Assembly (NCBI GenBank): GCA_963677085.2
Contig: CAXXFH010000004.1
Span: 2,232,001-2,296,000, forward strand
From: G963677085 sp963677085
Lineage (GTDB): Bacteria; Planctomycetota; Planctomycetia; Pirellulales; Thermoguttaceae
DNA: 64,000 nt
Reading direction: 5' to 3'
Below are positions 25,561 through 34,348 of the stretch, piece by piece (positions within the stretch are counted from its first letter, which is position 1; every line of letters begins with the position of its first letter). The translations under genes were made by a program, and so were the position numbers. The notes under the pieces were generated by a model. That model was not told the origin of the DNA. It saw only the letters and a list, made by a program, of their open reading frames with translations, and made no database searches.

Positions 25561-25677
25561 GCGTGACAGGAAAACAAGCGACTGCTACAATTGGAGTTAC
25601 GGCAGGTTTTAGCCTGCGAGTTAGGCTGCAAACTTGCCGCCTACGGGTAATACACGGATCGCTCTAAAAACAAGTTA
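25561..25677 (+). repeat. 120-bp direct repeat upstream of the ankyrin gene, copy 2
   Basis: Aligns with 22841-22960. It contains a better hairpin (CGGCAGGTTTTAGCCT / AGGCTGCAAACTTGCCG) and ends at the Shine-Dalgarno of the ankyrin gene, just as copy 1 ends at the membrane-protein ORF. Confidence 0.8.
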
Positions 25678-25687
25678 GGAGCAACGA

Positions 25688-26449
25688 ATGACAACCAATA
25701 CTCTAAACGGCCGTTCCGGCTTTGCTGCAATCGTTGTGTCGGTCTTCGTTTTGGCCTGTGCTACACATGCGTCCGATCAGTATCACCGGAAAGATATCTC
25801 TGTTGCTAAGCCAACCGCGCTGCCGGCATTTACCGCAGCAATCGAGAACGGTGACGTAACGAGGGTCGTTCAGCTTCTCGACGGAAGCCAGGAGCAGATC
25901 AATCTTCCGGTTGGAAAGCAGGGCTGGACTCCCCTGCAGCGGGCCATTCGGTATGGCCATCACGAACTGGTGGAGGTATTGGTTAAGCAAGGAGCCAATG
26001 TTAACCTTGCCGATAACTACGGTTGGGCACCGCTGCATTACGCGGCGATGAACGGTAGAGAGACCGCCGTGTCCTTCCTCTTGGGGAATGGTGCAGACAT
26101 AAACCAGAGAGGTCACCAGGGTGAAACGCCCCTGCATTGGGCTCTGAATAACAACCAGAAGGGGACGGTCGTGCTATTGGTCCGTCGTGGAGCACACCTA
26201 AACCCCTTGGACAGTCTTGGCAGAACTCCGTTGGATATCGCAACCAAGACGGGGCGTTCCTCTTTGCTGAAGTTTCTGCGGGATGCGGGGTGTTTTACCT
26301 CTGAGGAACTTGCTGAAATCTATGATTGGACTGCGCCACGTAAGACACTGCTCAAGCTTCAGACCTTTCAGTGTGTATTGAATACAACACTTGCACGGGA
26401 GAGGGAGGACTCAGTTCCTAACAAGCCGGATGCAGGCGACGGCGAATAG
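25688..26449 (+). CDS. exported ankyrin-repeat protein
   Basis: The 253-residue product has an N-terminal signal peptide (IVVSVFVLACATHA, cleaved before SDQY). Four to five ankyrin repeats follow (LPAFTAAIENGDVTRVVQLL, WTPLQRAIRYGHHELVEVLV, WAPLHYAAMNGRETAVSFLL, ETPLHWALNNNQKGTVVLLV, RTPLDIATKTGRSSLLKFLR). The tail has no recognised domain. A TTAGGAGC ribosome site lies 7 bases upstream. It probably binds proteins in the periplasm or outside. It lies in the accessory island directly after the second direct repeat. Confidence 0.85.
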   Translation: MTTNTLNGRSGFAAIVVSVFVLACATHASDQYHRKDISVAKPTALPAFTAAIENGDVTRVVQLLDGSQEQINLPVGKQGWTPLQRAIRYGHHELVEVLVKQGANVNLADNYGWAPLHYAAMNGRETAVSFLLGNGADINQRGHQGETPLHWALNNNQKGTVVLLVRRGAHLNPLDSLGRTPLDIATKTGRSSLLKFLRDAGCFTSEELAEIYDWTAPRKTLLKLQTFQCVLNTTLAREREDSVPNKPDAGDGE

Positions 26450-26920
26450 CCGCGCCTGATCCGCAACGTTACCGAGCGACGACCTTCCCGCGTTTCCGCG
26501 CGAACCCAACGCGTTCCACACGGCTACCCATCCTGTCTTTCTGTATCACCAACCTCAAAGATCGTTAAGTTTTTCACGAAGACTAGCGACCAACGGGAGC
26601 GAGGGATTGCCTGGGTGCGGCAACCCCGTTTGGCTGGCGGCCCTGCCGCCCCGTGAGAAATTCGGGCTGGAAGCTGTGCTTCGTGAAACTCATCGAAACG
26701 GAAGACGTCTGATACGTTCAGCGAAGCGGAGTGGGGTTCCCAAGCTGGAGCTTGGGAACCAGGGCGCTAATCAGCATGTCGGCGTCGAGAGATAACCAGC
26801 ACTGGATGTATTTTGCATTCTCCATCTGCCGGCAGTAGAATGGCCCGGGTACGGTTGAGACGTACGCAAACGTCTTTTTCCCCACCTCAAAGGTCTCGAC
26901 GCTCCAGAGAGGATCATGCC
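26450..26920. other. intergenic region closing the island, repeat-bearing
   Basis: About 470 bases without a gene. It contains the GGTTCCCAAGC palindrome at 26735-26760 whose flanks match those at 22610-22663. The remainder shows no ORF with family features. Confidence 0.6.
26735..26760. repeat. palindromic repeat (GGTTCCCAAGC family)
   Basis: Same as 22624-22649 with two base changes. The copies bracket the accessory island. Confidence 0.8.
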
Positions 26921-28279
26921 ATGACACGTCCGTCCGATAGCCAGGTGACACGTCGCAATTTCGTCAAACACAGCAGCACGGCTGCCGCGGGGGTCACGCT
27001 GGCCGGGCTTGCCGTCCCGCGAGTTCACGCCGCCGAAGACAACACCATCCGGCTCTCGCTGATCGGCTGCGGCGGGCGCGGAGCCGGCGCCGTGGCCAAC
27101 GCCCTGAGCGTACGCGACCAAGGGCCGATCAAGCTCTACGCGGCGGCCGATCTCAACGACAACCTTATGAATCTTCGGCTGAAGGCACTCAAGCAACAGT
27201 TCGGGGATCAGGCCGACGTTCCTGAGGACCGCAAGTTCATCGGCTTCGACGCCTACCGCAAAGCGATCGACGTGCTTCGGCCTGGCGACATCGCGCTGTG
27301 CACGACGCGGTCTTACATCCGCCCGTTGCACGTCGAGTACGCCGTGAGCAAGGGTATCAACGTCTTCATGGAAAAACCCTTTGCTCCCGATCCGGGCGGA
27401 CTGAAGCGGATGCTTCGAGCGGGCGAAGAAGCGGAGAAGAAGGGTGTGAAGATTGCGGCCGGTCTGCAATGCCGTCACTCGCCCGCCCGGGCGGCGCTGA
27501 TCGACAAGATCAACAGCGGTGCCATGGGCGAGCTTTCCTACATCTGCGCCAACCGCCTTACTGGGCGACGGTGGATGGGAAGCATGGGCGAGAAGTCGAA
27601 CAATTTGATGGACCAACTCCAGTTTGGCAAAATCAACCTGCTATGGGTCGGCAGCGGACACATGGTCGATAACCTGATCCACCAGATCGACGAGTGCTGC
27701 TGGCTGATGGACTCTTGGCCCGTCTCTTGCCACGGCATGGGCGGTCGCGAGGTGGGCTGCGACGATCATGGCCAGAATGTCGACACCTACGCCATGGAAT
27801 TCACGTTCCCCAACGGTAAGAAGGCATTTTGCGGTTTCCGCCGCGCGCTGAAAGGCTACACCGACTTCGCCACGTTCGTTCATTGCTCGAAGAAGGCTGG
27901 GCAGTTTTCCGGCAACGTCCACAAGGCCACCGTCCACATGTTCAAAGACCAGCGGATCGCCAAGGACAATATCGAATGGTCGCCGACGCCCGACGCCCAT
28001 ACGCCGTGGGACTACGAGTGGATCCATTTCATCGACAGCATCCGTAACGACAAGCCGCATAACGAAGCGAAACGGGCCGTTTACGCCGACTACGCCGCTC
28101 TGCTGGGCCGGGCCGCGGTTCACACGAACCAGATCGTCACCTGGGACGAGATCGTCAACTCCGACTTCCAGTTCTGCGATTACCTTGACGAAATGGATTA
28201 CGATAGCCCCCCGCCGGTCAAGGCTGACGCCAACGGCTACTTCCCCGCACCGATACAAGGGGTGTGGAAGGAAGTCTAA
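26921..28279 (+). CDS. Tat-exported Gfo/Idh/MocA-family oxidoreductase
   Basis: The 452-residue product has a Tat signal (VTRRNFVKHSSTAAAG, cleaved after VHA). The Rossmann domain has LSLIGCGGRGAGAVANAL, the catalytic EKPFAPDPGG motif and the C-terminal alpha/beta domain ending YFPAPIQGVWKEV. Family members use NAD(P) to oxidise or reduce sugars and cyclitols, and planctomycetes carry many exported copies acting on polysaccharide-derived sugars. A GAGAGGA site lies 7 bases before the ATG at 26921. No neighbours indicate the substrate. Confidence 0.92.
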   Translation: MTRPSDSQVTRRNFVKHSSTAAAGVTLAGLAVPRVHAAEDNTIRLSLIGCGGRGAGAVANALSVRDQGPIKLYAAADLNDNLMNLRLKALKQQFGDQADVPEDRKFIGFDAYRKAIDVLRPGDIALCTTRSYIRPLHVEYAVSKGINVFMEKPFAPDPGGLKRMLRAGEEAEKKGVKIAAGLQCRHSPARAALIDKINSGAMGELSYICANRLTGRRWMGSMGEKSNNLMDQLQFGKINLLWVGSGHMVDNLIHQIDECCWLMDSWPVSCHGMGGREVGCDDHGQNVDTYAMEFTFPNGKKAFCGFRRALKGYTDFATFVHCSKKAGQFSGNVHKATVHMFKDQRIAKDNIEWSPTPDAHTPWDYEWIHFIDSIRNDKPHNEAKRAVYADYAALLGRAAVHTNQIVTWDEIVNSDFQFCDYLDEMDYDSPPPVKADANGYFPAPIQGVWKEV

Positions 28280-28356
28280 TGCGGTAGAATAGCGGCATGT
28301 CGGACGAAGATTTCACCTCCCCTCTCCTCGCTGGGGAGAGGGGCTGGGCGAAAGAT

Positions 28357-28425
28357 GGGGTCAACTCTTGACACTTGACACATGTGGCGGCGTGCCACAT
28401 GTGTCAAGTGTCAAGAGTTGACCCC
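28357..28425. repeat. 69-bp perfect palindrome, copy 1
   Basis: Two perfect 32-bp arms (28357-28388 and 28394-28425, starting GGGGTCAACTCTTGACAC) around a 5-base loop ggcgt. It lies immediately before the methyltransferase gene. Copy 2 at 29343-29411 has the same outer arms. Confidence 0.95.
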
Positions 28426-28428
28426 TTT

Positions 28429-29340
28429 GTGACTTGCAACGGACTCCTCGTGTTCTCCACGGAAGACTATCAACTCCTCGATTTCGGCAACGGCCGGCGG
28501 TTGGAACGGTTCGGCCGTGTTGTGGTCGGCCGCCCGTGTCCGGCTGTCGAACGTATCCCCTGTGCTGTGCCCGACGTGTGGCAACAAGCGACGCTGCGCT
28601 TCGAACGAAGCGACGACGACTCCGGCGAGTGGCGGGGCGTCGAGGCATTGCCCGAGCCGTGGACCATTGCCCACGGGCAAACCACCTTCGTTCTAAAACC
28701 CACGCCAGCCGGCCAAGTGGGGTTGTTTCCCGAGCAGGCCGACAACTGGAATTGGATTGCCGAGCAGGTGGCGAACTGCATTGCGGAAAATGGCGTTGAG
28801 GAAAATAGCCGCGTTCCCTTTTCGGTGCTGAACCTTTTCGGCTACACCGGTGGGAGCACGTTGGCTGCCGCGGCGGCCGGGGCCGAAGTGGTCCACGTCG
28901 ACGCGGCCGGCAACATCGTCGCTTGGGCACGCCAAAACGCCGGACTTTCCGGCCTAGCCGAGCGACCCATTCGCTGGATTGCCGAAGACGCCGTAAAGTT
29001 CGTCAAACGCGAACTCAAGCGGGGCAATCGCTATCAGGCCGTGATTCTCGACCCGCCCAGTTACGGCCACGGTCGACGTGGCGAGGTGTGGCGGCTGGCA
29101 AAGCACCTCCCGCGCTTGTTGGCCATGTGCGCTGAACTAACGGCCGACGACCGTTGCTTCTTGTTGCTCACGTGCCACACGCCCGGCTTTGGACCCGAGC
29201 GTTTGCAGGCCATGGTCCGCGAGGCGTTGGGCAGTGAGGGCGAGGCCGAGGGTCACCTGACGGCAGACGCGTTGACCCTCCGCACGGCCGATGGCCGGCA
29301 AATGCCTAGCGGCGTCGGCGTTCGCTGGACGAGAGGGTGA
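28429..29340 (+). CDS. class I SAM-dependent methyltransferase (RlmI/RlmK-like)
   Basis: The roughly 303-residue product has a PUA-like N-terminus followed by a Rossmann methyltransferase domain: VLNLFGYTGGSTLAAAAAGA (motif I, SAM binding), VVHVDAAGNIVAWARQNA, IRWIAEDAVKFVKREL, and VILDPPSYGHG (the DPPSY catalytic motif of 23S rRNA m5C/m2G-type enzymes). It probably methylates rRNA. An upstream ATG at 28375 falls inside a palindrome arm, so I take the first in-frame GTG after the palindrome (28429). GTG at 28450 is also possible. The gene is bracketed by the two 69-bp palindromes. Confidence 0.88.
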   Translation: MTCNGLLVFSTEDYQLLDFGNGRRLERFGRVVVGRPCPAVERIPCAVPDVWQQATLRFERSDDDSGEWRGVEALPEPWTIAHGQTTFVLKPTPAGQVGLFPEQADNWNWIAEQVANCIAENGVEENSRVPFSVLNLFGYTGGSTLAAAAAGAEVVHVDAAGNIVAWARQNAGLSGLAERPIRWIAEDAVKFVKRELKRGNRYQAVILDPPSYGHGRRGEVWRLAKHLPRLLAMCAELTADDRCFLLLTCHTPGFGPERLQAMVREALGSEGEAEGHLTADALTLRTADGRQMPSGVGVRWTRG

Positions 29341-29342
29341 TT

Positions 29343-29411
29343 GGGGTCAACTCTTGACACTTGACACATGCGGCACACCGCCGCATGTGTCAAGTGTCAA
29401 GAGTTGACCCC
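29343..29411. repeat. 69-bp perfect palindrome, copy 2
   Basis: Two perfect 32-bp arms (29343-29374 and 29380-29411) around the loop acacc. It differs from copy 1 by one compensated base pair in the arms and by the loop. It lies between convergent genes and is followed by GTTTTT, so it could also stop transcription. Confidence 0.95.
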
Positions 29412-29418
29412 GTTTTTG

Positions 29419-30360
29419 CTAGCGTTTGCGGCGTACGGCTGTCAGGCTGCCTAATAGAACGCCGACCGCAAGGAGTACGACGGTCGACGGCTCGGGCACG
29501 GCCACGCCGTTGAGTGTCACCGAGAGATTGTCGAGGGCCTGATACTCGTCGGTGTACGAACTCGACATGTTGTGGATGAACTCGATGGTCAATTGGTCCG
29601 ACGTATGGGCAATCTCCGTGAAACCGGTGTAGCCCGACATGTCGTAGGCCGTGTCACCGGTCCAACTCGTCATCGAACGATCGTTCTCGTCGCTTGGACC
29701 GGCACCGCTGTTGTCGTTCCATTGCTCGCGGTAGTAGCTGTTGAGATTGCCGCCGCTGATCAGTTTAACGACACCGTCGCCGCTAAGGTTGGTACCGCCT
29801 GCGGAAAAGAAGAAATCGAAGATTGTCTGGCCGTCGACCTTGACGGTAATTGTCTTTGGACCGTCGGCATGGGAGCTTTCTGTGCCACCGTCGATCGAAT
29901 CGCCCACGGCCAACAGTAGGTCGATATCGATGCTCGTGTGCTCGGGCAGGTTGTTGAACTCAAGCTTGGCAGTCGCGGTGCCGTTGTCTTCGGCGCGGCC
30001 TTTGTTGATCAGCCACTGACCGGAGAAACCGTAGTCGGCGAAACTTTCGGCAGGCTTGATAGCAGAAAGGGGGAAGTTGGCATCAGAGTATGTCAAGCTC
30101 GAAGGGGAAGAAGGAGACACATACCCTGTACCGCTTCCGTTTTTGGTTACCTGGGTTGCTCCACCCGCGAAGAGATCGGTCGTCAGCCAACCGTCGACCG
30201 ACCATTCCTCGCCGAGGGCCTCGTTGAAGTCTTCGGCGTACACATATCCGGTTCCCGTGCCAGGGAAGGCGATCGGGGCTGCCGTCGCCAGACCGCCGGA
30301 GAGTGCGGCCGAGAAAACCAATACGGCTACGATTTTGATGGATCGACAACGGCGGTTCAT
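29419..30360 (-). CDS. PEP-CTERM sorting-domain protein
   Basis: The 313-residue product has a signal peptide (IVAVLVFSAALSGGLATA), a beta-rich central domain with no recognised family, and the C-terminal sorting tail VPEPSTVVLLAVGVLLG followed by an Arg/Lys cluster. Such proteins are cut and sorted by exosortase to the cell surface or matrix. The exosortase is not in the window. An AGGAAGG ribosome site lies 6 bases before the ATG at 30360. Its 3' end faces the second 69-bp palindrome. Confidence 0.88.
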   Translation of the reverse strand: MNRRCRSIKIVAVLVFSAALSGGLATAAPIAFPGTGTGYVYAEDFNEALGEEWSVDGWLTTDLFAGGATQVTKNGSGTGYVSPSSPSSLTYSDANFPLSAIKPAESFADYGFSGQWLINKGRAEDNGTATAKLEFNNLPEHTSIDIDLLLAVGDSIDGGTESSHADGPKTITVKVDGQTIFDFFFSAGGTNLSGDGVVKLISGGNLNSYYREQWNDNSGAGPSDENDRSMTSWTGDTAYDMSGYTGFTEIAHTSDQLTIEFIHNMSSSYTDEYQALDNLSVTLNGVAVPEPSTVVLLAVGVLLGSLTAVRRKR

Positions 30361-30537
30361 CAAATACCTTCCTAAGACCCCGGAAGAGGGCATTCTGCAA
30401 GTACTTCGGATTCCACCAAGTACCATGCTAGTTGCTTACCGCGCTGGCTGCAACAAAATCTGTGCCTGGGCGTTTGGGGCGATCGGGGGGGCATGCACCG
30501 CAGTCGCCCCCTACGAGAACTGCTTTCTGCCCGGCAA

Positions 30538-31434
30538 TTAGGCCGCGCGGCGTTGGCCGTGTGGCCGGCTTTCGCAGGCAGCGTTGTCCAGGCGTACGAT
30601 GTCCGCGTTCTCGTCCGAGGAATCTTCGGCGGCGGGAACGGCTGGGCGTGTCTTACCCGGCTGAAGCAGCAGGTATAGGGCGAACCCGGTGAAATAGACC
30701 AGTCCGGCCGACCAGAGCACATCGCTGGCGAAGTGGCGTCCCTGTACCACCCGGGTGAGTCCCATCACGCACCCTCCGGCGACACCAAGCCAGAGGAAAA
30801 GCCGCGCGAGCCGCTGACGTCGTCGGAAAAGCAGGAATCCTGGGGCCATCAGGTAGAATCCCATCGAGGCGTGGCCGGAAGGAAACGATCGAGCCTGGGG
30901 ACTGGCTCCCGTCTGGGTCAGGGTCTGGTAGCTGAGCGGTCCTCCAAAGGCTTCAATCTGATGCGGACGCGGACGCGCCCAGCATGGTTTGAACACGCAG
31001 TTGACCAGGAGGCCGGGTCCGATGATCAGCATCAACGCCAGAAACATGCCCGGCTGGCGATACCGGCGCAGCCAGGACGAGAAGGGGCTCAACAGCCAGA
31101 CGAGCAGCCCGGCCGTTCCCATCACCAGCCCCGGGAGCAATCCGACATAGTAGAGGGTGACGAATGGCTGGGCATCCAGATTGGGCCATTCGGCCTCGGT
31201 GCCACCGTAGAAGAGCGAAGAAAGGGCCACATCGGCGTTGGTGTAACACAATAGCAGGGTGCCACTTAGCAGCACTAGCAAGGGCACAAGCCAGGGTGGG
31301 CGAGGTTCGTTGGCAAGCGATGGCGAATCACCCGAGTAGGCCTGCGCAGCGTCGTCGGCGCGCCGACGCAACGATACCGGGGCCCAGACGAAAGTACGCC
31401 GGCAGTGGTTTTGTCGCTTTGTTTTGATAGCCAT
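30538..31434 (-). CDS. PAP2-family membrane phosphatase
   Basis: The 298-residue product has about six transmembrane segments and the three PAP2 motifs: KPCWARPRP (KX6RP), SFPSGHA (PSGH) and RVVQGRHFASD (SRx5Hx3D type). It hydrolyses lipid phosphates such as undecaprenyl pyrophosphate or phosphatidic acid at the membrane. The N-terminal 40 residues are basic and cytoplasmic. An ATG at 31434 fits better than the more upstream one at 31527. The C-terminal tail is acidic, then Arg-rich. Confidence 0.9.
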   Translation of the reverse strand: MAIKTKRQNHCRRTFVWAPVSLRRRADDAAQAYSGDSPSLANEPRPPWLVPLLVLLSGTLLLCYTNADVALSSLFYGGTEAEWPNLDAQPFVTLYYVGLLPGLVMGTAGLLVWLLSPFSSWLRRYRQPGMFLALMLIIGPGLLVNCVFKPCWARPRPHQIEAFGGPLSYQTLTQTGASPQARSFPSGHASMGFYLMAPGFLLFRRRQRLARLFLWLGVAGGCVMGLTRVVQGRHFASDVLWSAGLVYFTGFALYLLLQPGKTRPAVPAAEDSSDENADIVRLDNAACESRPHGQRRAA

Positions 31435-31815
31435 AGGCGGCAAAGCATTCCGGCGTTCACGTATAGTCCCTTGTAGCACGCCTGCGGGAGGCGGCGATTT
31501 GCCACAACGGGCTGCTTGGCGCCCCATGCGGCATCCCCCCTATTCTGTGGCGACCGCAACACAACGGCGCGCACACAACAGGTATCGGTCGAGTGGGGGA
31601 CGAGCCACAGTCGAATTGCGTCAGAACTGGCGAGAGGCAAGTTGTAACACGGTCTTCGGCGAAGGCTGTCGTCAAGATGGGGTGTTTAGAGTGACGTGCG
31701 AGTTCAAGTTGCCTGGAGATATCGGCGGAAGCCGTTCTTCAAAATGGGAAAACCCAGGAGACTTACCTTGAGTCCTCGGGTACCTCTCCGTCGACTTTCC
31801 GCTCTCAGCTTTTTT
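31435..31815. other. intergenic, no gene seen
   Basis: About 380 bases between two minus-strand genes. No ORF with family features and no strong hairpin. The promoter of the PAP2 gene should lie at the 31435 side. Confidence 0.45.
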
Positions 31816-33087
31816 TCAGTCTTTCAACTGAAACAGCCGCGCCAGGGCTTCGAGCAGCCGGTCGGGGATGCCGTGGCGCGATTCGTCGCGCAGGGCGTCT
31901 AGCGGAGGGTGTAGCAGCTTGTTGATCAGGCGGTCGAAGGCCTGGCGGATTTCTTCCTGGCTGTGGGTGTCGAGCTCCGGTAGCTTGTTGAACAGCCGGC
32001 TCAGTTCGTCTTCCTTGGGTCTTTGCCAGCCTTCGCGGAGTCGTTGAATGACCGGGCCGGTCGCCCGATGGTGTAAGTCGGCCATGAATTGGGCCGTCTC
32101 CTGTTCGACGATTCGCAACGCCCGGGGGAGTTCCTTGTCGCGCTGGCGGCGATTGCGATCGCACGCTGCCTGCAAGTCGTCGACCGAATAGAGGTACACG
32201 TCGGGCCGGTCGCCGATGGCCGGGTCGAAGTCGCGCGGCACCGCCAGGTCGAGGATGAACAGCGGACCGCCTTGCCGGGTGTTTTCGATTCGCCGAAACT
32301 GCGACAGCCCGACGACCGGTTCCTTTGCGCCCGTGGTACTGATCACCAAGTCGGCCGTGGCCAGGGCTTCGTCCAACAGGTCCCAAGGCACGGCGCGGCC
32401 CGAGAATCGCGCGGCCAATTCGGCCGCGCGGCCGAGATTACGATTGATCACCGTAATCTGATGGGCGCCCTCGGCCTTGAGATATCGCAACGTCTCTTCG
32501 GCCATTTCACCGGCGCCGAGGACGACCGTGTGTTTGTCGTCGAAACGTTCGAAGATCCGTCGGGCGAAGTCGGCCACTGCCACACTGGGAATGCTTACCC
32601 GACGCTGGTGAATGGCCGTTTCGTTGGCCACTCGCCGAGCGACCTTCACTGCCGCTTGAAACGCCGCATGGGTCAACGGGCCGGCGTTGTCGTGCTCAGT
32701 GGCCAACTGGTAGGCCTCTTTCACCTGGGCGAGAATCTGCGGCTCGCCGACGACCATGCTATCGAGACTGCACGCCACGGTGAACAAGTGACGCACGGCA
32801 TCTTCGCCCTGCTGGTGGAACAAGTGGTCGACGACCTGCTGTGGATCCAACTCGTGGAAGCGTGCCAGGAAGTTGGCGATTTGTTCGCGACCGGGAACCG
32901 TAGCGTTTTCGGTGGCCGTGTAGATTTCTACTCGATTGCAGGTCGACAGCAGCACGGCTTCCACTCGGGGAAACACGCGACGCCAATGGTCCAGCGCCTC
33001 GCGAGCCTGTTCGGGGCTGAATGCCAATCGCTCGCGCATGGCGATCGACGTGTCGTGATGGCTGCATCCGACAACCTGCACGTTCAT
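31816..33087 (-). CDS. hemA: glutamyl-tRNA reductase
   Basis: The 423-residue product carries the family hallmarks: VVGCSHHDTSIAMRERLAF, the catalytic Cys in LLSTCNRVEIY, GEPQILAQVKEAY, VLGAGEMAEETLRYL (NADPH site), INRNLGRAAELA and a C-terminal dimerisation helix. It reduces glutamyl-tRNA to glutamate-1-semialdehyde, the first committed step of tetrapyrrole synthesis. The ATG overlaps the stop of the CcsA/HemX-like gene by 4 bases, so translation is coupled. Haem supply also touches the cobalamin theme elsewhere in the window, but there is no physical link. Confidence 0.97.
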   Translation of the reverse strand: MNVQVVGCSHHDTSIAMRERLAFSPEQAREALDHWRRVFPRVEAVLLSTCNRVEIYTATENATVPGREQIANFLARFHELDPQQVVDHLFHQQGEDAVRHLFTVACSLDSMVVGEPQILAQVKEAYQLATEHDNAGPLTHAAFQAAVKVARRVANETAIHQRRVSIPSVAVADFARRIFERFDDKHTVVLGAGEMAEETLRYLKAEGAHQITVINRNLGRAAELAARFSGRAVPWDLLDEALATADLVISTTGAKEPVVGLSQFRRIENTRQGGPLFILDLAVPRDFDPAIGDRPDVYLYSVDDLQAACDRNRRQRDKELPRALRIVEQETAQFMADLHHRATGPVIQRLREGWQRPKEDELSRLFNKLPELDTHSQEEIRQAFDRLINKLLHPPLDALRDESRHGIPDRLLEALARLFQLKD

Positions 33088-34172
33088 GCGACACCTCGGC
33101 GGCCGGGATGGGGAGCAGGAGGCGTCGGGGGATAGGGGGCGGCAGGGGTTGGGGGCCAGGGGGTAGGGGCTAGGGACGAGTGTTCCTCGTTTTCAGGTTC
33201 CCACGCTTCGCGTCCGTGGGCGGGCCACGGTCGCCGACGTTGCTGGGCTACGACGCAAAGCGTCGATAACGTGCGTTCCCACGCAAAGCGTGGGAACGAG
33301 GAACGCTCGTCCCTAGCCCCTACCCCCTTACCCCTAGCCCCTGTCTCCCAATGCTCCGATTCCAACGCCAGGCCGACAACCAAAGCGATCGTCAGGAAGA
33401 CGAAGCTGACCAGCGTGAGATAGGCCACCTTGCGCCCCATCCGCGCCGGTCGATAAAACGCCCCGACGACTACCGCGATCAGCAGCCAAAAGAACATTAC
33501 GATAGTGGCCAGCACTACCGGATCGTGCCAGGGCAATGAGTCGGCTCCCTCGCCACGGCGGCCCGCGTTGAGCACCATGCCGGAGACAACGCCGACACCG
33601 ACCATCAACAGCGCCACGACAATTGCCCGACTGTTGAGCTTTTCGAGCCATTCGAGGCTGGGTAGTCGCAGGCCGAGCAAGGGCGGGCGTTTTCTTTTCA
33701 AGCGTCGGGCTTGGCCCAAGTACATCAACCCGGCCATAAATCCCATCAACACGGCGATCGTCGCCAAAAGGATCGACACGCCGTGGATGAACCCCCACAC
33801 CTGCGACGCCGGTTCCTGGGCGACCGGCAGAGGGCTGGCGAAGAACGTGCCGGCCGCAATCAGCCCCAGCGCCAAGGGCAACAAGAACAGGCCAAACGGC
33901 ACGCGTGGATGGTAGTAGACCAGGTACAGATAAACGACCACCAAGGCCCAGGCGGCCAGCAAGTACCAGTCCTGTTCGCTGGAAAGCGGCGAGCCGGCGG
34001 CCTCGACCGCGCGATGGTAAAGAAACGCCGTATGCGCAACCAGCCCCGCCCCGGCGAACCCCAGCATAACGGCTCCCCGCACGCCCGAACGAAACAGCAG
34101 CCGGGTGATTTCCAACACCAGGGCCACACTATAGCTGGCAGCAAAACAGATTATGCCGACACCGGAGAGCAT
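33084..34172 (-). CDS. CcsA/HemX-like cytochrome c assembly membrane protein with repeat-derived tail
   Basis: The first roughly 280 residues form eight hydrophobic segments with CcsA/HemX signatures: WGFIHGVSILLATIAVLMGFMAGLMYLGQ, LEKLNSRAIVVALLMVGVGVVSGMV and DSLPWHDPVVLATIVMFFWLL. Such proteins help deliver haem for cytochrome c maturation, and HemX-like forms regulate HemA. The coupling to hemA supports this. From about residue 282 on (ETGARGKGVGARDERSS...) the sequence is Pro/Arg-rich and encoded by intergenic repeats including a full GTTCCCACGC element, so the native C-terminus is replaced. Confidence 0.88.
   Translation of the reverse strand: MLSGVGIICFAASYSVALVLEITRLLFRSGVRGAVMLGFAGAGLVAHTAFLYHRAVEAAGSPLSSEQDWYLLAAWALVVVYLYLVYYHPRVPFGLFLLPLALGLIAAGTFFASPLPVAQEPASQVWGFIHGVSILLATIAVLMGFMAGLMYLGQARRLKRKRPPLLGLRLPSLEWLEKLNSRAIVVALLMVGVGVVSGMVLNAGRRGEGADSLPWHDPVVLATIVMFFWLLIAVVVGAFYRPARMGRKVAYLTLVSFVFLTIALVVGLALESEHWETGARGKGVGARDERSSFPRFAWERTLSTLCVVAQQRRRPWPAHGREAWEPENEEHSSLAPTPWPPTPAAPYPPTPPAPHPGRRGVA
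33197..33297. repeat. composite inverted-repeat element (GTTCCCACGC family), copy 3, inside coding sequence
   Basis: Same family as 4494-4623, here translated as part of the C-terminal tail of the CcsA/HemX-like protein, flanked by ctagcccctaccccc-type repeats in inverted orientation. Confidence 0.8.
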
Positions 34173-34348
34173 GGGGAGCGTAGGGGAAAGTTGTCAGTGA
34201 TCAGTTGTTAGTTTTCGGTTGTTGAAAGGCGACGAGCGGTATCGCAACCCAAGCCCAGGGGTTGCATCCCCTGGGACGGCTGTCCTCGGAGTTCTCGCTC
34301 CGCATCTCTTCTTACCAGCGGTCACGACTTTTTCGCGCTTCGTCGTTC

